Source of the DNA: Sporosarcina sp. P33
GTDB lineage: Bacteria; Bacillota; Bacilli; Bacillales_A; Planococcaceae
Direction: 5' to 3'
Length of the DNA: 64,000 nucleotides
Assembly: GCF_002077155.1 (NCBI RefSeq)
Contig: NZ_CP015027.1
Span: forward strand, 1,032,501-1,096,500
In this document: positions 56,181 through 64,000 of the stretch, one piece after another
Layout of the letters: each line of letters starts with the position of its first letter
How positions within the stretch are numbered: position 1 is the first letter of the stretch
The notes under the pieces: generated by a model
The model's input: the letters and a program-made list of their open reading frames with translations, nothing else
Database searches by the model: none
What the model was told of the DNA's origin: nothing
Translations under genes and position numbers: made by a program

Positions 56181-57029
56181 TCACTCCGTTACGATGCCCA
56201 TCATACTTAATGGCTCACCCAGTTGATTGACTGCTTCCGACAATGCTTTAGTATCTTCTTTTGTCAGCTCTTCATATGATACATAACCGCCATCCCCATC
56301 TTCATAGTCAGCGAGCAGCGCATTAATTGTTTCGAATTTTGTCTGCAGTTCTTCTGTCAGCTGCTGATCTTTCGCAGTCATTTTTTCTTTCAGGATTTCA
56401 TAAATTTTCTCTGCGCCTTCGATATTTGCTTTAAAGTCATACAGATCCGTGTGGGAATAAATTTCTTCTTCCCCGCTAATTTTAGAAGTGGAAACTTCAT
56501 TCAATAAATCGACGGCTCCTGTGATCATAAGGTCTGGAGAAACTTCAACCGTTTCCACACGTGCGCGCAGTTCTTTCGCGTCTTTCAGCAACTGATCTGC
56601 AACGTCCGCATAACCTTCTGTCGTGTTTTCCGCCCATAATCCATATTCAATTTTGTGATAGCCCGACCACTCTTCTTCGCCCTGTCCCTCTTCTTGCACA
56701 TCTGCAAGACGTGCATCGATTCTTGGATCCAAGTCGCCGAAGCTTTCTGCAATTGGTTCCGATCTTTCAAAATACATTCTTGCAAGCGGATAGATTTTCT
56801 TTGCCTCATCGATATCGCCTGCTTTGACGGCTGTCACGAATTTCTCTGTACCTATAACAAATTCATCCATCTGTTCAAGCGCAAACTGTTTATAGGCTTC
56901 TGTTTCTGCCGTTAAATCCACTGCTTCTGGCGTTGCTTGTTCATTTCCAGCAGGCTCTGCAGCTGTACCGCATCCCGTTAAAAGAATACCTGCCGTTAAA
57001 GTAAAAGCTGTAACTAGTTTTCGTTTCAT
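56181..57029 (-). CDS. efeM: EfeM/EfeO-type iron-binding lipoprotein (M75 family)
   Basis: The lipoprotein binds iron and delivers it to EfeB or EfeU. The ATG (MKRKLVTAF) follows AAGGAAG; the earlier frame lacks a site. The 282 residues begin with a lipoprotein signal whose lipobox LLTGCG makes Cys20 the lipidated residue. The M75 (imelysin-like) domain shows YFERSEPIAESFGDLDPRIDAR and GYHKIEYGLWAENT, the latter containing the conserved HxxE region. It is the first gene of the efe operon, under a Fur box. Gene order here is M-B-U, unlike U-M-B in B. subtilis. Confidence 0.92.
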   Translation of the reverse strand: MKRKLVTAFTLTAGILLTGCGTAAEPAGNEQATPEAVDLTAETEAYKQFALEQMDEFVIGTEKFVTAVKAGDIDEAKKIYPLARMYFERSEPIAESFGDLDPRIDARLADVQEEGQGEEEWSGYHKIEYGLWAENTTEGYADVADQLLKDAKELRARVETVEVSPDLMITGAVDLLNEVSTSKISGEEEIYSHTDLYDFKANIEGAEKIYEILKEKMTAKDQQLTEELQTKFETINALLADYEDGDGGYVSYEELTKEDTKALSEAVNQLGEPLSMMGIVTE

Positions 57030-57068
57030 TCTGCTTCCTTCTTCCTGCTTTGTAATTTCTTTTATCAA

Positions 57069-57083
57069 TGATAATCGTTCTCA
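57069..57083. promoter_or_regulatory. Fur box upstream of the efe operon
   Basis: TGATAATCGTTCTCA matches the 7-1-7 Fur consensus TGATAATnATTATCA at 12 of 14 positions, 40 bases before efeM. The iron-uptake context agrees. Confidence 0.85.
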
Positions 57084-57274
57084 TATAAATGTCAATAGGA
57101 AGTAAAAGGTGATATATGTATTTTTCTAGTATTAATTGTGTTTTTGAACTATTTACGAGATACTATATTTAACAATTTGTTTGGATGCAGGGCAGCCGTT
57201 TCTTTTCAGTAAGGTGTAACATCTCACGAGGTAATACGTCAGCTTAGTAACCAATATGAAGGGAGGGAATCAGT

Positions 57275-58357
57275 GTGAAAAGAAAAATTAATAGGAAAGA
57301 ATATGATTTTCTTCGGCAGGAATTTTCTTTTCTTCAGCGGCAAGGCAAGATAGATGAAGCAGGTGCCAATGAAATGCTGGCATTATACGAACCTAAGGGC
57401 GGAGCCAATTTCATCCGTATCCTGCTGGTTTTCGGAGCTGTTTTAGTCGGGGTGGGCATTTTGAGCTTCATCGCCGGCAACTGGGCCGGCCTAACGCCAT
57501 TCTTTAAATTCGGTTTAATCGTCGCCGGAATGCTCGTTTCGTACTTTGCCGGTTACAAGCTTGAAGATGACTATGAACGGACATCACGCAGCATGTATTA
57601 TATCGGGGCCGCCATTTTTGGTGCAGGGATTTTCCTGATCGGTCAAAGTTTCCACTTGCAGCATACGGTTTACACGGATTTTCTGCTGTGGGCTGTCGGA
57701 ATTCTGCCACTGGCCTACTATTTGAAGGATCAGCTGCTTGCTGTGTTTGCCGGTGCATTTTTAATTATATACAGCTTCAGCGCATTCTCCGCTTATGATC
57801 CAGGAAGTTTTGGTCCTTACTGGCTTGTGCTCTTGATTCCCGTATTATTTTGGATGAATGAAACGCGTTTTGACAGAAAAGGATCATTATTTGTTATGAA
57901 TGTCTTACTGAGTACTTCCTTTATAGGGAATATACTGGAGCTATTCCATGCAGAGGAATGGATATCCGCAGCAGTTATTTTTGTTATAGGTGTCCTGCTC
58001 GCGGTATTCCCTATCAAACACTTTCATACAGAATCTGTCTGGACCGGCTCCGTCATTTTCGGCATCACCGGTATCATGCTGACATTCCCGTTCATATGGG
58101 ATAATTTGCGATTTGGAGATTCAGCGCCTCATATATTTGCTGTTTTATTCGTTATCTTATTGATCTATCTCCTGCGAAAAGACAGCTTGCCGGCTATTTT
58201 GATTACCTGTGCGTTAATCTATCGGTACTACACAGATATAACATATGATTTCATGCCAAAATCATTATTCTTTATCATTGGCGGGCTGCTGTTAATCGGT
58301 TTTGGATTCTGGTTTGAAAAATCACGACGAGAGACGGTGAAGCGTCATGAAGAGTAA
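57275..58357 (+). CDS. DUF2157 membrane protein
   Basis: The 360-residue product has a soluble N-terminal domain of about 45 residues, containing FLQRQGKIDEAGANEML. About ten membrane segments follow. The DUF2157 pattern is LLVFGAVLVGVGILSFIAGNWAGL and GQSFHLQHTVYTDFLLWAVGILPLAYYL. The start is GTG after GGGAGG. Function is unknown. It is always-paired style with the next gene, overlapping it by 11 bases, so the two products probably act together. Confidence 0.87.
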   Translation: MKRKINRKEYDFLRQEFSFLQRQGKIDEAGANEMLALYEPKGGANFIRILLVFGAVLVGVGILSFIAGNWAGLTPFFKFGLIVAGMLVSYFAGYKLEDDYERTSRSMYYIGAAIFGAGIFLIGQSFHLQHTVYTDFLLWAVGILPLAYYLKDQLLAVFAGAFLIIYSFSAFSAYDPGSFGPYWLVLLIPVLFWMNETRFDRKGSLFVMNVLLSTSFIGNILELFHAEEWISAAVIFVIGVLLAVFPIKHFHTESVWTGSVIFGITGIMLTFPFIWDNLRFGDSAPHIFAVLFVILLIYLLRKDSLPAILITCALIYRYYTDITYDFMPKSLFFIIGGLLLIGFGFWFEKSRRETVKRHEE

Positions 58358-58886
58358 ACGGAATCTATTTCTTGTTGCCTTAATCGTCCCCATTGTCATT
58401 CTTCTAGGAATGACCTGGAAGCCATTATTCACACTGAATACAGGTAAATCCATCGTACTCGAAACAGTGCCGGTTGATCCGCGGGATATATTATATGGCG
58501 ATTATGTCAGTCTTCAATTCGCTATTGAGGAATTCACAAAAGAAGATCTCGATCCTTTGCTTATCGAGGAGTTCTCTAGGCACGATACCGGCAAACTTAC
58601 AGTATATGCAGTTCTCGAGCAAGAAGAAGGAGATCTGTACGGGTTGAAGAAGGTCACTCATAAAAAGCCGGCCGATGGGTTATTCCTAAAGGGAGATATG
58701 TATTATTACGGCAATTCAGACGCGGATACAGATCAGACATATTTCGCAAACTTCCTCCCAGATCGCTTCTATGTATCGGAAAATACGGGAATGGAACTGG
58801 AGAAGCTTTCTCGGGAAGGCCAGTTGCTGGCGCTCTTAAAAGTGCGTGACGGTTTTGCCGTGCTGGAAGACATCAGGCCCAAATAA
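58347..58886 (+). CDS. GDYXXLXY domain protein
   Basis: The 179-residue product has one N-terminal membrane segment (about 6-25) and then a beta-rich extracytoplasmic domain with VDPRDILYGDYVSLQFAIEEF. GDYVSLQF is the signature of the GDYXXLXY family, with F in place of the last Y. These proteins are typically encoded next to DUF2157 proteins, as here. Function is unknown. A terminator follows 15 bases later. Confidence 0.87.
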   Translation: MKSKRNLFLVALIVPIVILLGMTWKPLFTLNTGKSIVLETVPVDPRDILYGDYVSLQFAIEEFTKEDLDPLLIEEFSRHDTGKLTVYAVLEQEEGDLYGLKKVTHKKPADGLFLKGDMYYYGNSDADTDQTYFANFLPDRFYVSENTGMELEKLSREGQLLALLKVRDGFAVLEDIRPK

Positions 58887-58901
58887 TATTTCACTATACA
58901 T

Positions 58902-58935
58902 CTCAACAGGCGTGTACCTGTTGAGGTGTTTTTAT
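58902..58935 (+). terminator. Terminator downstream of the DUF2157 pair
   Basis: CTCAACAGG and CCTGTTGAG form a perfect stem with a six-base loop, then GTGTTTTTATTTG. Confidence 0.9.
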
Positions 58936-59097
58936 TTGCTTCAAACAATTGAAAGGTACAATAGCCATATCATCCTATCCTTAGGCATTTACTCACACTG
59001 TGATAATATTGTAACTATTTTTCAAGTTTATACCCTGTTCAAAACTACTATTTTTTATTATACTTTGAATAACTAACAAAAGGAGATGGAGCGCACT

Positions 59098-60831
59098 TTG
59101 AAGCCTGTTTCGAAATTAGCATCTAAAATTTTAGTCGCTGTCCTCTTTGTCACGGCAATTGCTGCAGGAGTCACTTGGAATTATTTACAGCCTTCTGGAA
59201 GTAAAGAGGTCTCTTTTGCCCAGATGGAAAAACTGATAGCAGAACAGTCAGGTGCTGGTGTCTTATTAAACGAATCGGCTGATGGGAAGCTTTCCATCAC
59301 ACTTGACAATACAACGTACAGCACGATGGTTCGACCGCAAAGTACATTAGTGGATGACTTAGTACAAAAATACAATGTATCTTATCAATATAAAGCAGCA
59401 AGTTCCGCTGGCGGATGGATTTTTGGCGGACTTGTATTAGCAGCCCTTCTCACTTTGTTCATTCTTCATAAAAAAGGAAAGCTAAATATTGGCGCAACCG
59501 GCATGAAACACCAGGCGTCCAAAGCAACTCCCCTTCCGGATATCACGATGGACGATATTGGCGGGATCCCAGAGGAAATGAAAGAAGAGATTTTGCAGAC
59601 ATTAGAAGTGTTTAAACATCCCGCTGCTGCAAAAGAGATGGGGATCGCTTTACCGCAAGGAATTCTGCTTTACGGTCCTCCAGGAACAGGAAAAACCTTA
59701 CTGGCCCAGGCAATCGCAAAAGAAATAGGCGCCACTTTCTATTCTTCAAGCGGTGCAGCCTTTACTGAATTATTTGTTGGCGTAGGAGCCTCACGTGTTC
59801 GGACACTTTTCCAAAATGCGCGCAAACAAAAACCTGCCGTTATTTTTATTGATGAAGTGGATGCGCTGGCAGGGAAACGAAAAGAGCACGGCGGTGAAGA
59901 ATCCGAAAAAACGTTAACGGAGCTGCTCGTTCAGCTAGACGGCGGAAATGATAATGAGGGTATTTTATTCATTGCGGCAACTAACCGGAAAGATATGCTT
60001 GACGACGCATTTTTACGCCCCGGACGAATCGATTTCACTTTCAATGTGCAGCTGCCGGATACAAAAGGACGCCGGGAAATCATCGATATCCATACGAACG
60101 GGAAAACATTGGCTCCTAATGTGGCAACTTCGCTTGATACACTCGCAGAGAGCACTTCTGGATTTTCGGGCGCAGAGATCAGCGGTCTGTTTGAAACAGC
60201 AAGCCGCCGGGCTATTCGTGAAGGCCGTAAATTAATCGAGAAGAAAGATCTGGACTTTGCAATTGACCGGACGATTCTCGGAAATACAGCACGGACATTG
60301 AATGACCAGGAAACTAAACGCCGGGTTGCTATTCATGAGGCGGGCCACGCGATCATTGCTGCGTTAACGAAGCCGGGTTCTGTCAGAAAAGCGACAATCA
60401 TTCCAAGAGGCCAGGCACTCGGCTATGTTGCCCCTATCCAAAAGGAACTGCACTTGTCTACTGCCAGTGAACTGCTCGATCAAGTCAGCATGATCTTAGC
60501 AGGCGGTATTGCAGAGCGTCTGTATCTGGGTGAACACAGTATCGGGGTCGGCGGTGATGTCGAACAGGCGAAAGATATTTTGGAGCGTATGGTGAATACC
60601 GGATTATTCCAGGAAGGTTTCTCCTTAATCTTCAATAAAGCTGAAAAAGAAGAAAAAATGCAGATGCTCTTTAATCAAGCTGCGAAAAAGACTGAAACCT
60701 TAATTAAAGATCATGCCTTTCAATTCGAGGAGCTGGTCAACGCGCTTTATAAAGAAGAAACACTTGAAGGTGAAGAAGTACAGCGGATTGTGGAGTTAAC
60801 GGCTCCAAAAGAAGCTGCAGTATATATGTAA
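59098..60831 (+). CDS. FtsH-like membrane AAA zinc protease, short form
   Basis: FtsH-type proteases extract and degrade membrane and soluble proteins. An ATG at 59086 directly abuts AAAAGGAG, so the TTG twelve bases later (KPVSKLASKIL) is used; this is not certain. The 577 residues have two membrane segments (about 6-25 and 104-125) around a small outer domain. An AAA module follows with GPPGTGKT (from residue 193), IFIDEVDAL and RPGRID. The protease site is HEAGH (His413), and the third-ligand region is GGDVEQA. It is shorter than canonical FtsH (about 640) and is probably a second paralogue. Confidence 0.92.
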   Translation: MKPVSKLASKILVAVLFVTAIAAGVTWNYLQPSGSKEVSFAQMEKLIAEQSGAGVLLNESADGKLSITLDNTTYSTMVRPQSTLVDDLVQKYNVSYQYKAASSAGGWIFGGLVLAALLTLFILHKKGKLNIGATGMKHQASKATPLPDITMDDIGGIPEEMKEEILQTLEVFKHPAAAKEMGIALPQGILLYGPPGTGKTLLAQAIAKEIGATFYSSSGAAFTELFVGVGASRVRTLFQNARKQKPAVIFIDEVDALAGKRKEHGGEESEKTLTELLVQLDGGNDNEGILFIAATNRKDMLDDAFLRPGRIDFTFNVQLPDTKGRREIIDIHTNGKTLAPNVATSLDTLAESTSGFSGAEISGLFETASRRAIREGRKLIEKKDLDFAIDRTILGNTARTLNDQETKRRVAIHEAGHAIIAALTKPGSVRKATIIPRGQALGYVAPIQKELHLSTASELLDQVSMILAGGIAERLYLGEHSIGVGGDVEQAKDILERMVNTGLFQEGFSLIFNKAEKEEKMQMLFNQAAKKTETLIKDHAFQFEELVNALYKEETLEGEEVQRIVELTAPKEAAVYM

Positions 60832-60836
60832 GAATT

Positions 60837-60876
60837 AAAAACAGCAGTCCCGCATTCAGGGACCGCTGTTTTTTTC
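60837..60876 (+). terminator. Terminator downstream of the FtsH-like gene
   Basis: AAAACAGC(n)GTCCC pairs with GGGAC(n)GCTGTTTT, then a T run. It also lies just past the end of the convergent P450 gene. Confidence 0.9.
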
Positions 60877-60902
60877 ATGCGATGTTTTATATAAAGCAGG
60901 AG

Positions 60903-62245
60903 CTACCCTATCTGTTTGACGGGCAAAACGGATGATCTGGTTTCTGCTATCATCGGCCAGCCGTCTTTTATACGCAAAGAAATTAGCGGCTCTGGGACCG
61001 GTGCATGAGGACGAATAGTACGAAATGAAAACTTCTTGTAAAAAACCGTCAAAATCAGTGTTGCCTCAAGCATTGCAAAACGCGACCCGATGCAACTGCG
61101 TGAACCGCCTCCAAACGGAAAATAACTGAACGGTGAATAGCGTTTGCCTGCAGCAAACCGTTCCGGATCAAAGGATTCAGGGTTCGAAAAACCTCTTCAT
61201 TGCGATGAATGGAGTACGGACAGATCATAAACGTACTGCCCTTTTTAAAAGATTTTCCAAACATTTCAAGTGGCTCTTTAAGCTCCCGGTAAATCAGCCA
61301 GGCTGGAGGATACAGCCGCAGCCCTTCTTCAATAATTTGCTGTGTATAAGGTAATTTACTCATCCAGTGGAACGGATTGCCTGCAAGCTCTGCCGTGGTC
61401 AATTCTTCCGACAAACGTTCCTCCACTTCCGGATGTGCAGCAATTTCTGCAAACAGCCAGCCTAATAAATTGGCGGTTGTTTCGTGTCCCGCAAGCAGCA
61501 TAGTCATCATCTGGTCCCGTACCTCTTTATCAGATAACACGTTTCCTTCTTCATCTGTTACTTCCATCATCATACCGAGCAGTGTTCCGTCAAACCACTG
61601 CGGATGCTTTTTGGCTGCAGTCAGCACGTCGCCAATCATTGCCTCCAGTGTCGAAATAGCCTCCTTATGCCGCTGATTTGTTTTTGTCGGGAAAGCGGCA
61701 GGAATCATCACCGGACTGAACAGAATTTTGACGCTTTGCTCAATTGTTGCTGTGACCGCATCTGCAAGTTTTTTCTCTTCCGCCGATACATCTGCAGAAA
61801 ACATTGTTCGTGTAATGATCGACAGCGTCAGACGCATCATTACATTATGTATATCGTACTCACGCTTTTCTTCAAGACGTGCAGCGGCTTTCTCAGCTTC
61901 ATCCACGATGGCATAGGCATAGCTTTCCAATGCATCTTTGTAAAATGCAGGCTGAACATATTTTTTCTGCTTGTTATGCCGTTCGCCTTCTGTTGTCAGC
62001 AAACCTTCCCCCACCGTCCGCTGCAAAACCGTTGTTGTCCGCCCTTTAATAAATGATTGATCCTGACGTATTAATATTTCTCTTACAGCTTCGGGACTGT
62101 TGACGACAAAAGTCGGTGACATACCTGTTTTTAATGAAATAACGTCGCCAAGCGGCTGAACACGTGTAAAAAAACGAATAGGATCACGCACAAATTCCAA
62201 GTAATTCTGTATGCGCGATGTATCGATATCCTGTACCTTGACCAT
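60903..62245 (-). pseudogene. Cytochrome P450 with a single-base frameshift before the heme-binding motif
   Basis: P450 enzymes oxygenate organic substrates using heme. The start MVKVQDIDTSRIQNYLEF follows GGAGGAG. The first frame holds the oxygen-binding I-helix LLAGHETTANLLGW and the EGLRLYPP ExxR motif, then runs into nonsense after RNEEVF near 61181-61187. Reading on in the other frame restores NPESFDPERFAAGKRYSPFS and the heme motif FPFGGGSRSCIG, and continues to a natural stop at 60903. The break is explained by one missing base in a short A run. The full product would be 447 residues. As given, the gene cannot encode a working enzyme; a sequencing error is possible. Confidence 0.88.
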
Positions 62246-62340
62246 AAACTCTCCTCCAGACGTTGCAAACTTATACTTCTCCCCATCTTCCGTATGTCTG
62301 CAGATATTCTGGACACAATAATAAAAAGGAGGTGGGTCAA

Positions 62341-62496
62341 TTGGCAAAAGACGTATTGTGCGAAGTCACAAACTGCCACTTTTGGGAATCAGGCAATCAA
62401 TGCAGTGCTGAAGCAATCAAAGTGGTCACGAGAAAAGGCAAAAAGGCGAAAGACTCAGCCGAAACAGATTGTGGTACATTCCTTCCAAAAGGATGA
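62341..62496 (+). CDS. DUF1540 domain protein
   Basis: The 51-residue product starts at a TTG directly downstream of AAAAGGAGGTG; an in-frame start 26 codons earlier has no site. It has the DUF1540 cysteine pattern LCEVTNCHFW, GNQCSAEAI and TDCGTF, giving four cysteines suited to metal or disulfide bonding. Function is unknown. It is divergent from the broken P450 gene and shares a terminator with the EamA transporter gene. Confidence 0.85.
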   Translation: MAKDVLCEVTNCHFWESGNQCSAEAIKVVTRKGKKAKDSAETDCGTFLPKG

Positions 62497-62503
62497 TCCG
62501 CCA

Positions 62504-62539
62504 AGCAGCAGCCATGCAATCATGCCTGGCTGCTTTTTA
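62504..62539. terminator. Bidirectional terminator between the DUF1540 and EamA genes
   Basis: AGCAGCCA and TGGCTGCT form the stem, with TTTTTATT on the plus side. The EamA gene's final codons lie within it. Confidence 0.8.
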
Positions 62540-63425
62540 TTGCAGTGCCGGGACGGCGCATGGCTTCCCAGTTAACGGCAATAACGCTAAGAATCGCGAT
62601 CAATCCGCCAATCGCTGACAATCCGCTCGGCAGCTCCTGCAGCCATACCCAGGCTACTATAATCGCAATAACCGGCTCTATGTAGAGAAGACTGGAGACA
62701 GCACCCGCGTCAGCAAGTGACAGTGCAGTAGACCATGTAACATAAGCAATAGTCGCTGGGATGATCCCCATATAGACTGTCGACAATGTCGCCTCAAGCG
62801 TGGCTCCCTGGATTTCATTAAGTAATCCCGGTGTGAAATAGAGAAATGGCAATGTACCTGCCCAAGTGAAATATGCCGTCAGTTCAACCGGTGTGTAGCG
62901 TTTAAATAAAGGCTTTTGAAAGACAAAGAAAATAGAAGTTGAAATAACAGCAGCGATAATAAACCAGGCACCGGCTGAAACTTCAAGTGTTCCTTCTGCA
63001 CTTCCGGCTGTTATCAGCGCGACTCCTGCTAAACCAATTGCCATACCGATCCACCCAAGTCTGCTGATGGTTTCATGTAAAAATAAAACCGCGATCAGCG
63101 AAGTGAAAATGGGGACAGTGGCGATGAACAGGCCGGCTGTGCCAGCTGATACTGTTTGCTCTCCGTACGTTAAGCCAAAATGATAAATACTGATGCCCGC
63201 GAATCCTAGCAGCAGTATTTTCCATAGATCTTGGCGTGCCGGGAAGCGAATTTTTGTCCCTGGCCACAGTGCATACAAAATGAATACGAATGAAGCAACC
63301 AGAAATCTTGTTAAGACTAAATGGCCCGGTGAATATCCCCCGAGCAAGCTTACCCGGATAGCCGCGAAACTTGATCCCCATGCGGTAACAGTGAATAATC
63401 CCAAATAAAATGCTTTCTTATTCAT
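62520..63425 (-). CDS. EamA (DMT superfamily) transporter
   Basis: The 301-residue product has ten predicted membrane segments in two EamA repeats (about 5-135 and 148-290). The first repeat shows LGLFTVTAWGSSFAAIRVSL and the second ends near a PVIAIIVAWVWLQE motif, as is usual for metabolite exporters of the drug/metabolite transporter superfamily. The start MNKKAFYLGLF follows AAGGAAGG. The substrate is unknown. A thioesterase gene lies 42 bases upstream on the same strand. Confidence 0.91.
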   Translation of the reverse strand: MNKKAFYLGLFTVTAWGSSFAAIRVSLLGGYSPGHLVLTRFLVASFVFILYALWPGTKIRFPARQDLWKILLLGFAGISIYHFGLTYGEQTVSAGTAGLFIATVPIFTSLIAVLFLHETISRLGWIGMAIGLAGVALITAGSAEGTLEVSAGAWFIIAAVISTSIFFVFQKPLFKRYTPVELTAYFTWAGTLPFLYFTPGLLNEIQGATLEATLSTVYMGIIPATIAYVTWSTALSLADAGAVSSLLYIEPVIAIIVAWVWLQELPSGLSAIGGLIAILSVIAVNWEAMRRPGTAIKSSQA

Positions 63426-63467
63426 AACGGAACCTTCCTTGGCCAAAAATCAGGTCATGTGCATACG

Positions 63468-63875
63468 TCATTTCAACTTAAATGTGGCGGTACAAAAGGC
63501 AACTAACTCATCCCGTTCATTAAACAGTTTTCCTTCCACCAATGCGGTAGTTCGTGTTCTGTTGATGACAGATGCCTTTGTATAGACCGCTTCCTGAACG
63601 ACCGGCTTCAAGAAATTCGTAGCCATCTGAATAGTTGCAATTTCATCCGTGCCAAGTGACCGGCAAAGCACGCCCATCGTCGTGTCCAAAATAGACATAT
63701 ATATTCCGCCGTGAATAGTGCCGCTTATATTATCAAAGTCTTCTCGATAAGGTAAATATAATTCCACATCGCCTTCTTCTAATTTTTGTATTTGTGTACC
63801 AATAAACTTCCAAAATGGACTTGACTCAAAATCCTGCCGTAATCTTTCCAGATAATCCACTTTCGTTTCATTCAT
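63468..63875 (-). CDS. PaaI-type hotdog-fold thioesterase
   Basis: The 135-residue product has the single hotdog fold with the catalytic-loop pattern NISGTIHGGIYMSILDTTMG, characteristic of PaaI/YuxO-like acyl-CoA thioesterases. A following strand reads TIQMATNFLKPV. GGAGG precedes the ATG. The acyl substrate cannot be told. It may be co-transcribed with the EamA gene. The final 125 bases of the window after it hold no recognised gene. Confidence 0.88.
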   Translation of the reverse strand: MNETKVDYLERLRQDFESSPFWKFIGTQIQKLEEGDVELYLPYREDFDNISGTIHGGIYMSILDTTMGVLCRSLGTDEIATIQMATNFLKPVVQEAVYTKASVINRTRTTALVEGKLFNERDELVAFCTATFKLK

Positions 63876-64000
63876 TTCGTTACCTCCAGAAAATGTAGTT
63901 ATGTATTCTATACCATATCGTAAAGCAGTTCAGATAATAATTCAAAGAATTCTAACTTTACAAGGGGTACTGCAACTTTTTTATTTTTTTCTGCAAAAAA

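Noticed and set aside
62246..62347. N-terminal extension of the P450 reading frame
   Set aside because: A GGAGGAG site points to the internal ATG at 62245, and the extension runs through the divergent promoter region.

Overview
This window looks like chromosomal DNA of an endospore-forming, low-to-moderate GC Gram-positive rod of the Bacillales, most likely Planococcaceae (Sporosarcina-like). The reasons are a gamma-type small acid-soluble spore protein, a PdaA-type cortex deacetylase, B. subtilis-like gene families throughout, and strong AGGAGG ribosome binding sites with many TTG/GTG starts. The genus is an inference; there is no rRNA in the window to confirm it. No tRNA, rRNA, CRISPR array, prophage or intact insertion sequence was seen.

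Region 1 (1-15.7 kb) is a conserved core block matching the B. subtilis ygxA-ygzB-perR-bcp-gsaB-ygaE-ygaD-ygaC-sspE-mutY-yfhP-yfhH-recX-yfhF neighbourhood. A D-2-hydroxyacid dehydrogenase has been added between perR and bcp. perR carries a perfect 15-bp PerR box. It is followed by pdaA, a promoter-bearing small reading frame with no usable start codon, an SE1561-family gene and a class I fumarase.

Region 2 (15.7-36.8 kb) is mixed housekeeping: a PfeT/ZosA-type P1B-4 metal efflux ATPase, a long GC-rich inverted intergenic repeat, YihY, an AgcS sodium/amino acid symporter, motAB, a carbonic anhydrase, MapB, a YfmL-type RNA helicase, a chemoreceptor, a tyrosine phosphatase-RluA pair and a YebC regulator. 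A FemAB-like ligase and an ATP-grasp ligase lie close together and may build the peptidoglycan cross-bridge.

Region 3 (37-53 kb) is metabolic. A cysH-sat-cysC-sumT-sirB-sirC operon activates and reduces sulfate and makes siroheme. The separate cysJI operon encodes the siroheme sulfite reductase that would use it. Between them is a molybdenum hydroxylase (xanthine dehydrogenase-like) locus: three structural subunits in one operon with a YIEGIA membrane protein and its small partner, and divergent XdhC and MocA cofactor genes.

Region 4 (53-64 kb) has the efeM-efeB-efeU iron uptake operon behind a good Fur box, a DUF2157/GDYXXLXY membrane pair, a short FtsH-like protease, a cytochrome P450 broken by a one-base frameshift just before its heme-binding motif, a DUF1540 protein, an EamA transporter and a thioesterase.

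The clearest things to recheck are the start-less small gene at 13.6-13.8 kb, the frameshifted P450, the YIEGIA/molybdenum hydroxylase operon, the 17.9-18.2 kb repeat, and the possible cross-bridge gene pair.
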